Shown here piece after piece: positions 52,321 through 61,677 of a stretch of 64,000 nt of DNA. This DNA comes from Candidatus Latescibacterota bacterium (lineage in GTDB: Bacteria > Latescibacterota > UBA2968), in assembly GCA_022821275.1 (NCBI GenBank), contig JAJEDY010000040.1, positions 29,434 through 93,433 of the forward strand. Reading direction: 5' to 3'. The notes beneath the pieces were generated by a model. The model was not told where the DNA came from, searched no databases, and saw only the letters and a program-made list of their open reading frames with translations. Position 1 is the stretch's first letter. Every line of letters begins with the position of its first letter. The position numbers were made by a program, and so were the translations under genes.

Positions 52321-53733
52321 ATGAAACGCAGAGAATTTCTCGGTGTCGTAGGTGCTGGCGTATGTGGGATGGCGGTTGCCAATGCGTTTGGTCAGGTTAC
52401 GCCTAAGCGTCCCAATTTTGTATTTATCCAGGGGGAAGCGCAGGGTTGGGCGAGTCTGTCTGTGCCGATGGATGATCGGGTGCCCAATTCGGTGAGTGAT
52501 TTTCTCTATACGCCCAATTTGGCGAAGCTGGCCAAAGATGGGATGCGGTTTTCAAATTTTTACGCGCCTTCACCGCGATGCACGCCGTCTCGTGTCTCGT
52601 ATCTCACGGGAAAAAGCCCGGCGAAATTGCGAATGACGTTTGTAAACCAAATTGTCGGTAATACAAAACTGATTCCGCCGAGGCCCTTGTTGGAGATGCC
52701 GATAGAAGAGATAACTATTGCCGATTATTTGAAACAGATGGGTTATGTTTCTGCACATTTTGGCAAGTGGCATATGGGCAGAAAAGATCCGGGTTTCCAC
52801 GGTTTTGATGAGAGTGATGGCGCAAATAGTAATGGCGGTCCTGAAAATGTTCGCGACCCCAATCCTAAGCAGGCGTATGCAATAGCCGAAAAAGGGATGG
52901 CGTTTATAGAGCGTCAGGCTGGCGCGGGAAGGCCTTTTTATTTGCAGTTGGATCATTATTCGAGTCGTCGTGAAGCGCATGCTTTGCCTGAAACGCTGAA
53001 GGAGGTACAACAACGTGCTGGTGGGACAGGTGATAGGCGTTCGGGAGAAATCGCAGCTTGCCTGGATATTGACAAAACCATTGGCATGGTTCTGGATAAA
53101 ATTGAGGAACTGAATATTGCCGATAATACGTATGTATTTTACTCTGCTGATCACGGTACGCCGGGGCGGACATCAAATGTGCCGCTGACGCTGGGAAAAG
53201 GTTCTGTTTGGGAGGGTGGTATTCGCGTTCCACTATTGGTCAGAGGACCGGGGATTAAAGCCAATACGTTTGCTTATGATCGGACAATGGGTATTGATTT
53301 ATTCCCGACCATTGCAGAATTGTCTCGAGGCAACAGATCTTTGCCCGAGGATGTTGAGGGCGGGAGCCTCGTGCCTATTTTGGTGAATCAGGGAGAAGGT
53401 GAGGTGAAGCGGCCACGCGAGGAACTCGTTTTTCATTTTCCACATTACGATATGGATCCCGCAGGACCTGCGTCGGCAATCATGTTGGATAAATACAAGC
53501 TGACCAAATTTTATGAGAGTAATAAATTGCACCTGTTTGATCTGAGTAAAGATATGGGAGAGAAGAACGATCTATCAGAGAGTAAACCCGAGGTTGTTGC
53601 GAAATTGCACGACAGGTTGAATGAATATTTAGCATCCGTTGATGCCCAAATGCCCCAGACCAATCCGAATTACGATCCGAGCCAACCCGCTGGTGAGCGC
53701 AGGCGCAGAAATAATCGGCGACGGCGAAATTAG
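52321..53733 (+). CDS. exported sulfatase with altered metal site and basic tail
   Basis: A 470-residue sulfatase with a Tat-like leader (KRREFLGVVGAGVCGMAVA), so probably folded before export. The formylglycine motif is Cys87-T-P-S-Arg91, the GKWHMG motif and YSADHGTPG are present, but the N-terminal metal strand reads FIQGEAQGW, where sulfatases normally have two adjacent Asp residues. This QGEAQGW form is a recognisable subgroup. The C-terminus is a polar tail ending in 11 Arg/Asn residues after AGERRR. It may act on a sulfated polymer outside the cell. AGAGGAG precedes the ATG; it follows the phosphatase fusion by 13 bp. Confidence 0.9.
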   Translation: MKRREFLGVVGAGVCGMAVANAFGQVTPKRPNFVFIQGEAQGWASLSVPMDDRVPNSVSDFLYTPNLAKLAKDGMRFSNFYAPSPRCTPSRVSYLTGKSPAKLRMTFVNQIVGNTKLIPPRPLLEMPIEEITIADYLKQMGYVSAHFGKWHMGRKDPGFHGFDESDGANSNGGPENVRDPNPKQAYAIAEKGMAFIERQAGAGRPFYLQLDHYSSRREAHALPETLKEVQQRAGGTGDRRSGEIAACLDIDKTIGMVLDKIEELNIADNTYVFYSADHGTPGRTSNVPLTLGKGSVWEGGIRVPLLVRGPGIKANTFAYDRTMGIDLFPTIAELSRGNRSLPEDVEGGSLVPILVNQGEGEVKRPREELVFHFPHYDMDPAGPASAIMLDKYKLTKFYESNKLHLFDLSKDMGEKNDLSESKPEVVAKLHDRLNEYLASVDAQMPQTNPNYDPSQPAGERRRRNNRRRRN

Positions 53734-53740
53734 ATTGGAA

Positions 53741-55357
53741 TTATGACTCGCTTCCTGCGGACCATGTATTGCCACCCGCCCGGACGGTTCCTTCTGTTTT
53801 TAGAAACTCCGCGCAGTGGATCCCGCCGCCCAGACTGTTGACAGATGTGATTTCGTGGCCCATTTCGATCAATCCATTCACGATATCATCGGATAGGGTA
53901 TGGGTCACACTTACCGGCTCGTGGGTTTGTACATGCATTCTCGGTCCGCTTACAGCCTCGAAGGATGTTGCGTTGTAATCGACGATTTTTTGGGCAGCCC
54001 GAGCGTTCACAGAGATGATGCGCCTGCCGCCTGGCATTCCGATCGCGACATCCCGGTCTGGAAGTTGAATGATGAGCGGAACGGTGTTGTTCAGCGGTCG
54101 CTTGAGCGAAGCCACGGAATTTTTGCGACCGGGTCTGGGGTCTAATCTGCACATCCCATGTCCCAGAATGATGCCTGTATCCGGCACCGTGACAAGGGAA
54201 CCGAAACCGCCGCCTTGGGAAATGGTTACGGCCGCTACATTTCCTTCGGCATCTGCAGAAGAGACGTGGAGCGTGCCATCATTTGAATCGCCCATTGGCG
54301 GTGGCACAAGCTGATCTACTGCATTGGGAAACTGACGCAGTGTTTCCACTCGACCGGCTGCATAATCTTTGCTCAACAGTCGCTCTATCGGTACATCTAC
54401 ATGGTTTGGATCTGCAAGATGGAGAAGGCGATCTCGCCAGACCAGCTTGAGAAGCTCGGCGAGTCGGTGCCAGTACTCGACCGTGGCTTCCGGTAGCGGA
54501 TCGAAGCACTCCCACATGTTGAGCAGTTGCAAGCTGGACAACCCGCCGTTGGGCAAAATCGCACTATGTACGGATGCCTCGCGATAGGTCGTGGTATATG
54601 GTTCGGTCACGCGAGGTTTGAAGGCAGCCATATCTTCTATTGTCAAAATACCGCCAGTGGCCTGAATGTGATCTACTATTTTGTGGCCGATTTCCCCCGT
54701 GTAGAAATCCCGCCATCCGGCTTCTGAAACTCTTGCAAGGGTTTTTTCCATGTCGCGGCGATGCCAGATGTCATCTGGTGTCGGGACGCGTCCCTCGGGC
54801 ATCAGGTGTTTTTTCGTTGCTTCAAATCTGCGGATCACGGCCTGGAGATTTTTGATCGCCCCTGCGGTAGAACCAAAGGGAAAGCCATCCTCAAGTAGTT
54901 TCAGCGATGGTGCTACCACATCGGACCATTTGAGTTTTCCCCACTTTTCCCAAATGGTGCCCATGCCTGCCATCATACCCGGGGGGCCAATGGCAAGAGG
55001 TCCATGGACGTTGGCATTGTCCTTTACGGTACAGTTGTATTCATTTTCATTGATGCCTCCGCGGGTACGCGTTGGCAGGATGGTGTACATGTGTTCGTGA
55101 GCCGCTTTGGGCGAAATTGAATTGGCGTCTATTGACCAGACTTTGCCTGTGGCACCTTCCAGGATCACGGCACACAGGACATAACCACCCACACCCGTAG
55201 ATTGTGGCTGTAACATGCAGCATGCCATACTGGTCGCCACCGCTGCATCAAAGGCGTTGCCGCCCTGTTCGAGTATTCTCGCACCGACTCTTGCCGCCTC
55301 TGGAGGCCCGGCTGCAACTGCTCCTGTTGTGCTGGTAACTTCTTGTCCCTCAGTCAT
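53741..55357 (-). CDS. gamma-glutamyltransferase family protein
   Basis: A 538-residue protein from the ATG at 55357, with AGGA upstream; an ATG at 55405 would overlap the preceding gene. It has the Ntn-hydrolase layout of gamma-glutamyltransferases: ILEQGGNAFDAAVATSM and GVGGYV at the N-terminus, then the autocatalytic Thr in DGTLHVSSADAEGN near residue 360, and GGGFGS further on. No signal peptide is visible, so it is cytoplasmic or exported unusually. It hydrolyses or transfers gamma-glutamyl or similar acyl groups. As last gene of a catabolic operon it may remove an amide-linked group from the substrate. Convergent with the sulfatase at 52321. Confidence 0.9.
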   Translation of the reverse strand: MTEGQEVTSTTGAVAAGPPEAARVGARILEQGGNAFDAAVATSMACCMLQPQSTGVGGYVLCAVILEGATGKVWSIDANSISPKAAHEHMYTILPTRTRGGINENEYNCTVKDNANVHGPLAIGPPGMMAGMGTIWEKWGKLKWSDVVAPSLKLLEDGFPFGSTAGAIKNLQAVIRRFEATKKHLMPEGRVPTPDDIWHRRDMEKTLARVSEAGWRDFYTGEIGHKIVDHIQATGGILTIEDMAAFKPRVTEPYTTTYREASVHSAILPNGGLSSLQLLNMWECFDPLPEATVEYWHRLAELLKLVWRDRLLHLADPNHVDVPIERLLSKDYAAGRVETLRQFPNAVDQLVPPPMGDSNDGTLHVSSADAEGNVAAVTISQGGGFGSLVTVPDTGIILGHGMCRLDPRPGRKNSVASLKRPLNNTVPLIIQLPDRDVAIGMPGGRRIISVNARAAQKIVDYNATSFEAVSGPRMHVQTHEPVSVTHTLSDDIVNGLIEMGHEITSVNSLGGGIHCAEFLKTEGTVRAGGNTWSAGSES

Positions 55358-55388
55358 ATTCAATTTTTCCTGTGTTATTGCGCTGCTC

Positions 55389-56135
55389 TTAATTTGCGCC
55401 AACATTGCTCGGCGTCCGTTGATTGGCGCACATAAGGTGGCGTACCAAGTCAGAAGGGTTTTCTAACTCTGCCAGTTGGCCGCGCATGTCTTCTTGTGGG
55501 ATAAACCAGGGGCGCATATACATGCCGAGGAGAACAGATCGAATTTCATCGGTTTGATTTGGGCGAGCTGTATGCCAGCAGGCACCGTGCATGACAATGG
55601 CGCTTCCGCGTTTGCCGGTGAGGATTTTGCCGCCGTCGATCCATTGACTTTTGAGTTCGGGTGGTGGTGGTTCGCCTTTGAGGTGGCTTTGGGGCAGCAT
55701 GGCGGTTGCGCCGTTTTCTTCGGTGAGATCGTTCAGAAGCCAGATGGTTTGACCTGCGAGACGGCCGGGTGGCCAGGGCGGTTGCACGGACCAATAAGGG
55801 TAGTCTGAATGCCAGCCAAAACTGTCTGCGCCCGGATAGACTGTATTGCCAGACCAGGTGGAGCAGACCATGTCGTCACCGAGGTATTTGCGCCACAGGG
55901 TTACGATGGTCGGGTGGGACATGAGGTCGAGAAAGATGGGGTGCTTGACGGCGATGCGCCCTACGCGCTGCGTTTTGGCAGCAAGCGATTGCTCGGTGGC
56001 TTCTTCTTTGAGGAGTTGCTCAAGAATACCTCGTGCTTCATCGGCTTTTTTTTCTGAGATGACCGAAGGAATGATGTGGAAACCCACTTCATCGAGATCG
56101 GTCATGATTTTTTTATAGTCGAGATTTGTTGGCAT
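55389..56135 (-). CDS. phytanoyl-CoA dioxygenase family protein (HxD type)
   Basis: A 248-residue PhyH enzyme. The iron triad is His109-Ser-Asp111 in FGWHSDYPYW and the distal His in ACWHTARPNQTDE, with the Arg of IRSVL following. The loop LPQSHLKG replaces the usual VPGSH. An intact HxD motif predicts hydroxylase activity with 2-oxoglutarate. AGGAG is well placed before the ATG. It lies between a mandelate racemase-type gene (13 bp) and the gamma-glutamyltransferase gene (31 bp), so it probably belongs to the same catabolic route. Confidence 0.9.
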   Translation of the reverse strand: MPTNLDYKKIMTDLDEVGFHIIPSVISEKKADEARGILEQLLKEEATEQSLAAKTQRVGRIAVKHPIFLDLMSHPTIVTLWRKYLGDDMVCSTWSGNTVYPGADSFGWHSDYPYWSVQPPWPPGRLAGQTIWLLNDLTEENGATAMLPQSHLKGEPPPPELKSQWIDGGKILTGKRGSAIVMHGACWHTARPNQTDEIRSVLLGMYMRPWFIPQEDMRGQLAELENPSDLVRHLMCANQRTPSNVGAN

Positions 56136-56148
56136 TTTTGCTCCTGTT

Positions 56149-57315
56149 TTATTTCACTGCGTACTGCATCAATTTTTCTTCGTCGATTTCAATGCCCAGT
56201 CCCGGGTGGTCGGGCAGTTCGAGATAGCTGCCGTTTCGGGTGAGGGAGTGTTTGAGGATCTGGTCGCTTTTTAGCTGGAAGCTCTGGTCGAAGTGTTCCA
56301 TGATGACAAAGTTGAGAATGCCCGCCGAGAGCTGAAGTTGCGCAGCGGTGGAGAGGACATTGCCTGCGCCGACGGCTGGGGCGAGTGGGATGTCGAAGGT
56401 TTCGGCGAGGTGGGCGATGCGCTGGCTGCCCGTGATACCTGTTCGCGCGAGGTCGGGCAGGAGAATGTCGGCGGCATGTGCTTCCAGAACAGCGCGGAAT
56501 TGATAGGCGTTGTAGTATTCCTGGCCGATGCAGATGGGTAGGGTGAGGTCGCGCGGCACTTCGGCATGGCGGCGGAGGTCTTCGCTGGGTACGGGCGATT
56601 CGAGCCAGAAGACGTCGAATTTTTCGAGTTCTTTGCCCAGGGCAATTGCACCGGGTACATCGTAATGCCAGGTGAGATCGACGAGGATATCGACATCGGG
56701 ACCAACGGCTTCGCGTGTGGCTTCTACGACGGCAACGGCATTTTTCAGGGGGCGGTTGAGGTGATACTTGACCGCGTCGTAGCCCATTTCAACGGCTTTG
56801 ACGGCTTGCTCAACGCCGACTTCGGGCGTGGGACCATGGATGTTGTTGTAGATACGCACTTTGTCGCGGTAGGGGCCACCGAGGAGGACGTAGCAGGGTA
56901 CGTCGAGGGCTTTGCCCGATATATCCCAGAGGGCGTTGTTGATGCCCGCAAGAGCAGCCGCGAGATAACCCGCGCGGTAGCCTCGACCGCGCATGGTGCC
57001 GTAGGTCATGTCGTAGAGCTTTTCGCGGGCGAGCGGATATTCGCCGATGAGGATGGGGGCAAACAGGCGATCTACGACTGCTTTGGTGGCTTCGGGAACG
57101 AGCAGAGATTGGCCTTCGCCCCATCCGACGAGGCCATTGTCGGCGGTGATTTTGACAAAGAGCGCTTCGGCATAACGCGCAGCGGCCATGTCGTCGATGG
57201 GAGGCGTTGTGTCGTAGGAGAGCGATTTGCGAGGACGCGCATAATCGGGAATATTTTCAGCGATATTGGGACGGGGTAATTTGACGACGTAGGCGTCGAT
57301 TTGTTCTATTCGCAT
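56149..57315 (-). CDS. mandelate racemase / enolase-superfamily protein
   Basis: A 388-residue enolase-superfamily protein from the ATG at 57315, with AAAGGA eight bases upstream. The barrel shows DAVKYHLN, where the first catalytic Lys is followed by His instead of Lys, metal ligands in VDLTWHYD and VFWLESP, and GQEYYNAYQF. A late acid/base is less obvious (APAVGAGNVLS). The K-x-H variant suggests a changed stereochemical role, or a dehydratase that uses one base. It lies next to a sulfatase and a PhyH gene in the operon. Substrate is probably an acid sugar. Confidence 0.88.
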   Translation of the reverse strand: MRIEQIDAYVVKLPRPNIAENIPDYARPRKSLSYDTTPPIDDMAAARYAEALFVKITADNGLVGWGEGQSLLVPEATKAVVDRLFAPILIGEYPLAREKLYDMTYGTMRGRGYRAGYLAAALAGINNALWDISGKALDVPCYVLLGGPYRDKVRIYNNIHGPTPEVGVEQAVKAVEMGYDAVKYHLNRPLKNAVAVVEATREAVGPDVDILVDLTWHYDVPGAIALGKELEKFDVFWLESPVPSEDLRRHAEVPRDLTLPICIGQEYYNAYQFRAVLEAHAADILLPDLARTGITGSQRIAHLAETFDIPLAPAVGAGNVLSTAAQLQLSAGILNFVIMEHFDQSFQLKSDQILKHSLTRNGSYLELPDHPGLGIEIDEEKLMQYAVK

Positions 57316-57342
57316 TTGTGATTCCTTTCTTCTATTTTTCAA

Positions 57343-58773
57343 TTATGCAACGCCCCAGCCAGGATACTTATCCGGATCAGCAAACTCCTGTCCCAATTCC
57401 AAAAAGCCGCGGGGACCACGCCTACCGTATTCAAATGGATCTTTTGTCCCCTCCATCCAACGATGCAATCTTTCTTCCATTTCTTGAAGTGCTGGTCGCG
57501 CTTCGGCAGAATTCGCCAGGTTAACCATCTCGAGCGGATCTTCCTGCCGGTCAAACAGCCAGGGGCCTCGCTCATTCGCAAACCAACGCGCATACGTATA
57601 GCGTTCGGTACGCACACCGCGCCAGCACCCAACCCAACCGTCGCGATTGGGCCAACCGTGTGCCATATTCTGCAAATAGACAGACTCCGATCCGCCAGGC
57701 GTTAACGCCGTATCTGCAGGTGCTTCACCACCCTGCCACACGCTCGAAATATCTCGCCCTTGCAGACCTTCTGGCAACGGCACGCCACAAGCACCAAGCA
57801 ATGTGGGTACAATATCAATCGCACCAAAGAAAGCATCCGTTCGCGTACCAGCTTCAATAGCATCAGGCCAGCGCACCACAAACGGCACATGGCAAGATTC
57901 TTCATAAGGTGTTGCCTTTGAAGCCCGCATCGACTCGTCCAACCAGCGACTACTGGGTTTGCCATACCCGTGGCTTGAAAGGTGGTCTCCATGATCTGAT
58001 GTATAACAGACAATTGTATTGTCCTTGACCCCCAGGCGATTCAGCGCTTCCAACAATCGCCCCATTTCTGCATCGAGTCCTGTACAACACCCGTAATAGT
58101 CTGCGAGTTCCTCATGTGCCCATGCTTTCATCTCGTCTGGTACATTGTCAGGCACATCCATGTCCGCAGGATCGTAAATATTATATTCGTCGGGATACTG
58201 CATATATGGCCAGTGAGGAGGTCGCCAGGACACAAAGACGGCAAATGGATCGTCTGTTCGAGCATTCAGGTGTTTTTCTATAAATTGAATAGCCAAATCC
58301 GTTTCGTTCGTGGGCGTCCAGCCTCCGTAAAAATTCGGGCCTTCATCGTTTTCGTAATAGGTTCTGTCGAAGTAGGCGCCCCGCCCTCTCCCGCCTGCCA
58401 GCGCCGCGAGATAATCCAGCCCGTACCGATTGTCGTCGCCATAAGGCCCTTTACCCAGATGCCATGTACCCACGTGCGCAGTGCCATACCCATGCTCGCG
58501 CAAAGTGCTTGGCAACGTCGGGATATCTCGTCGCGGACTGTACTCATTATCAATCACCAAATTTTGCCAACCATATCGACCGGTTAACAAAATAGCCCGG
58601 TAAGGCGAACACAGCGGGTGGTTGGAAAACATATTGTCACACACCATTCCTTCAGCTGCCATCGCATCTAAAACAGGCGTTTTGATTACGTCATTGCCAT
58701 TCGCACCCAGTGCGCTATAACGTTGCTGATCAGAAAATACGAATAGAATATTGGGGCGTTTCTCATTACTCAT
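57343..58773 (-). CDS. sulfatase (formylglycine-dependent)
   Basis: A 476-residue sulfatase from the ATG at 58773, preceded by AAAGGAA; an ATG five codons earlier lacks a binding site. Metal strand LFVFSDQQRYS, formylglycine motif Cys55-S-P-Y-Arg59, then HVGTWHLGKG and YTSDHGDHLSSHG are all intact. No signal peptide, so probably cytoplasmic. It follows a GH2 glycosidase gene and precedes a mandelate racemase-type gene, consistent with desulfation of an oligosaccharide before ring opening or dehydration. Full family length. Confidence 0.92.
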   Translation of the reverse strand: MSNEKRPNILFVFSDQQRYSALGANGNDVIKTPVLDAMAAEGMVCDNMFSNHPLCSPYRAILLTGRYGWQNLVIDNEYSPRRDIPTLPSTLREHGYGTAHVGTWHLGKGPYGDDNRYGLDYLAALAGGRGRGAYFDRTYYENDEGPNFYGGWTPTNETDLAIQFIEKHLNARTDDPFAVFVSWRPPHWPYMQYPDEYNIYDPADMDVPDNVPDEMKAWAHEELADYYGCCTGLDAEMGRLLEALNRLGVKDNTIVCYTSDHGDHLSSHGYGKPSSRWLDESMRASKATPYEESCHVPFVVRWPDAIEAGTRTDAFFGAIDIVPTLLGACGVPLPEGLQGRDISSVWQGGEAPADTALTPGGSESVYLQNMAHGWPNRDGWVGCWRGVRTERYTYARWFANERGPWLFDRQEDPLEMVNLANSAEARPALQEMEERLHRWMEGTKDPFEYGRRGPRGFLELGQEFADPDKYPGWGVA

Positions 58774-58792
58774 GGGAATTCCTTTCATCTGG

Positions 58793-61630
58793 TTATAGGA
58801 GGGGCTTGAGCATGTTGCTCAGTAGGCGATCCGCTACCGGGTCTGTACCCAGGTTTTCGACAATGCGATGTGTGCAAAGAATGTATTTCCCATTGCCGTG
58901 GGTGATTTGTGTGAGGTCAGCGCCGTGGAACGCTTCGGTGACGCCGATGTAGTTCTGTTTGTGTTTGAGGCCCGCATACCAGTCGTAGGTGATGTTGCCA
59001 CATATCCAATCGGTTTTAGGTTCTACAACGGACCACTGGGAGGAAATGTTTTGATATTCTTGTCCCATCAGGCAATTTGAGGGCAAGCCATCGTAGAAGG
59101 GGTGGTTTTTGACAACATGACTACAGGGCGTCCATAACCCCTTGCCGGAGTAGAGTGATAGTGGAAATGGGAAAAAGGTGTCTTTATCGATGTGGCGATG
59201 CATGCGGCTTTTTCCCGGCTCCATTTTGAGAAAGTGCATGGCGGGCAGGTTGAGGAAGAGTGCTGTGCCGCCGTCTTCAACCCATGTGGCGAGATCGGCG
59301 AAGCGGGGATCGGGTTTGCCGTTCCAACCCTGGAGGTTGACGAGTGCGAGCTGGTCTGTGGGTGTTTGAGTGGAGAAGGCGGTGGTGTTGGAAAGGTGTC
59401 TGCCGAGTGCTCCGTTGAGGTCGATTGTCACAATGGGTACATCTGGAATGGCGGATTTGCTTTTGTCGAGGACGTAGATGCTGGACTGGTTTTTGATGGG
59501 TTCTGATTCGCCAGATGTGAATGTCACTTCGATCTGACACGGGCCTTCGACGCCACGGGTGTTGATTTCGTAAGTCGCCAGGTCTGTGATGCCATGGGGT
59601 ATTGTTATTTGTTCGTTCATGTCGAGCAGGTTCTGTCTGTCGTTTGTGGTGACGCGAAGGGAGAGTGTGCCCGATAGATCGTTTTTGTCGTTGACGGCGG
59701 TGAGCAGGATTTCAACGGATTCGCCTGCATAGACATTGTGTTTGCCGGGGCGAATGGCGATATAACGGGCGGCGAATACTTCTTGGATGGCGTAATAGGG
59801 CTTTTTGGGATTGCGGAAGTTGTCGATTAAGCCAGCGCCGAGGACCCAGTCGCCATCGTTGAGCGCGTGGATGCCGATACCCGCGATGTCGGGATTGATG
59901 CGGCAGGCTTCGGTCATGAGTTTGTTGCCTGTGGCGTGGATGTCTTGAACGGCTTCTACGAAATCGCCAAAGGTGGAGAAGATCTGGTCTGTGCCGGTTT
60001 CGCGGAAGACCGAGAGGTACGAATTGAGGAGGCGTTCGTGCATGCGGTAATCCGGTGTGATTGGATTGCCTTCTTTTTTGTACTGTTCAAAGTTGGCTTC
60101 GAGATCGGGGATACTGCCATACCCGAGTTCTGAGATATTGGTGAGCAAGTCGGGTTTGATTTTGCTGTTGGTGAACTGGGCGATTTCTAATCCCAGTTCT
60201 TTGAGTTGCGCCTCGGTTTTGCCGAGTGCGAGCAAATTGTCGTAACTGCTTTGGGGAAAGGGTGTGCCGGGATAGTTGTGTACATCGTTGATGACAATGG
60301 GTTCGTAAGAGCCGGGAAGGTAAACGCTGCATCCATCGGCAAATCCGCCGGCTTCGTCGATGATCATGCGGGTGTGATCGCATTCACGCGCTTTTAAGGA
60401 CACGCTGTGTTTGAGGCGTTTGAGGCCGTCGCGCATGATTTCATTAAACATTTCCCAGATGACGATGGAGGGGTGGTTGCGATCGCGTTTGACCATTTCC
60501 GTGGCTTCGTTTTCGATGCGCTGTTGAGTATATGGGGTGATTTGGGGCCAGTTGTCCATGCATTCGACGGGGAGCGCGCCTACAAATAGGACGCCCATTT
60601 CATCTGCCAGGTCATAGACGATTGGCGGTTGGGGTTTGCGCCACGGACGGATCATGTTGATGTTGCCGTCTTTGATAAGCTGAAATTCTTTTTTTAGAAG
60701 ATTGAGGTCGCGTGGGTATGCGAGGGAATGCGGATAGAAGGCTTCGTTGAAGGTGGTTTTGAGGATGATTTTTTCGCCGTTTAAGTAGAAGTTCTTGCCT
60801 TTGGCTGTAAATTCTCGGAAGCCGAAGCGCGTTTTTTGTATATCTGAGGTTTCGTTCCCAAGGGCGACTGTGGTGGTGACGACGTAGAGATTGGGGTCGT
60901 CGAGTTGCCAGAGCTTGTGGTTTGCGATGGTGAATGGTTCTTCGCGGTGGCTTGTGCCGGGATTCAGGTTGAGCGTTTCTCGTCCAGAGGCGACCTGTGT
61001 GTCGCTTTTGTATTCGGTAATTGACCAGGTGATGGTCGCGGATTGTGTTCTCAAATCCCGATTTTGAAATGTGTTGGCTATGCCGACTTCGCCCGTGTGG
61101 ATGTCGGATGTAACGAATGTGTCGTCAACGTACACGGGTCCCGTAGCGATGAGGGATACCGATTGCCAGATGCCACCGGCGATTGCACCGCGCCAGTGGG
61201 GCATGTCATCGCGGCCTATGCCATCGATGACTACGTCGCGGAGGATGAGGGGCGTGATGACGCGAACGGCGATGAAGTTTTCGCCCTCGGTTAAGAGGTC
61301 GTCGATCAGGAGTTCAAAGCCGATGTACCCGCCTTCGTGTGCGCCAGCAGCTTCGCCATTGACCCATATTTCTGCGCGATAGTTGACTGCTTCAAAATGC
61401 AGGCGGATTGTTTTGCCCCGCCAGTCTTTGGGGATGGTAAATGTCTTGCCATACCAGGCGACACCTTCGTAATCTTGTTTGAATTCTTCAAGGCAGGCGG
61501 GAACGGTTATTTGCTCTAAGTCTTCGCAGGCGTAGAAATTTTCGCGATGCTGTAAGTTGAGCGTGCGGCCCTTGTTGTCGTGATCGTAGATGACTTGCCA
61601 GGTTCCGTCGAGTGAATGGGTTTGTTTCAT
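58793..61630 (-). CDS. glycoside hydrolase family 2 protein (beta-galactosidase/glucuronidase type)
   Basis: A 945-residue GH2 enzyme: jelly-roll sugar-binding domain with HFEAVNYRAEIWVNGEAAGAHEGGY, an Ig-like domain, and a TIM barrel with NHPSIVIWEMFNE, whose final Glu is the acid/base. The candidate nucleophile is the Glu of NISELGYGS. A C-terminal region of about 250 residues adds an Ig-like and an amidotransferase-like fold (DLATWVEDGGTALFLNLP), common in larger GH2 proteins. No signal peptide is visible. It removes a beta-linked sugar or uronic acid. It lies 19 bp before the sulfatase gene in transcription order. Confidence 0.92.
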   Translation of the reverse strand: MKQTHSLDGTWQVIYDHDNKGRTLNLQHRENFYACEDLEQITVPACLEEFKQDYEGVAWYGKTFTIPKDWRGKTIRLHFEAVNYRAEIWVNGEAAGAHEGGYIGFELLIDDLLTEGENFIAVRVITPLILRDVVIDGIGRDDMPHWRGAIAGGIWQSVSLIATGPVYVDDTFVTSDIHTGEVGIANTFQNRDLRTQSATITWSITEYKSDTQVASGRETLNLNPGTSHREEPFTIANHKLWQLDDPNLYVVTTTVALGNETSDIQKTRFGFREFTAKGKNFYLNGEKIILKTTFNEAFYPHSLAYPRDLNLLKKEFQLIKDGNINMIRPWRKPQPPIVYDLADEMGVLFVGALPVECMDNWPQITPYTQQRIENEATEMVKRDRNHPSIVIWEMFNEIMRDGLKRLKHSVSLKARECDHTRMIIDEAGGFADGCSVYLPGSYEPIVINDVHNYPGTPFPQSSYDNLLALGKTEAQLKELGLEIAQFTNSKIKPDLLTNISELGYGSIPDLEANFEQYKKEGNPITPDYRMHERLLNSYLSVFRETGTDQIFSTFGDFVEAVQDIHATGNKLMTEACRINPDIAGIGIHALNDGDWVLGAGLIDNFRNPKKPYYAIQEVFAARYIAIRPGKHNVYAGESVEILLTAVNDKNDLSGTLSLRVTTNDRQNLLDMNEQITIPHGITDLATYEINTRGVEGPCQIEVTFTSGESEPIKNQSSIYVLDKSKSAIPDVPIVTIDLNGALGRHLSNTTAFSTQTPTDQLALVNLQGWNGKPDPRFADLATWVEDGGTALFLNLPAMHFLKMEPGKSRMHRHIDKDTFFPFPLSLYSGKGLWTPCSHVVKNHPFYDGLPSNCLMGQEYQNISSQWSVVEPKTDWICGNITYDWYAGLKHKQNYIGVTEAFHGADLTQITHGNGKYILCTHRIVENLGTDPVADRLLSNMLKPLL

Positions 61631-61677
61631 GTGTTGAAAAGTTCCTTTTAAGGACAGAGTCTATTCGATCTCACGGA

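Noticed and set aside
56566..57279. 237-codon + strand ORF opposite the mandelate racemase-type gene
   Set aside because: Exact mirror of a conserved enolase-superfamily gene; composition (Gly, Asp, Phe, Val) is typical of antisense frames here.
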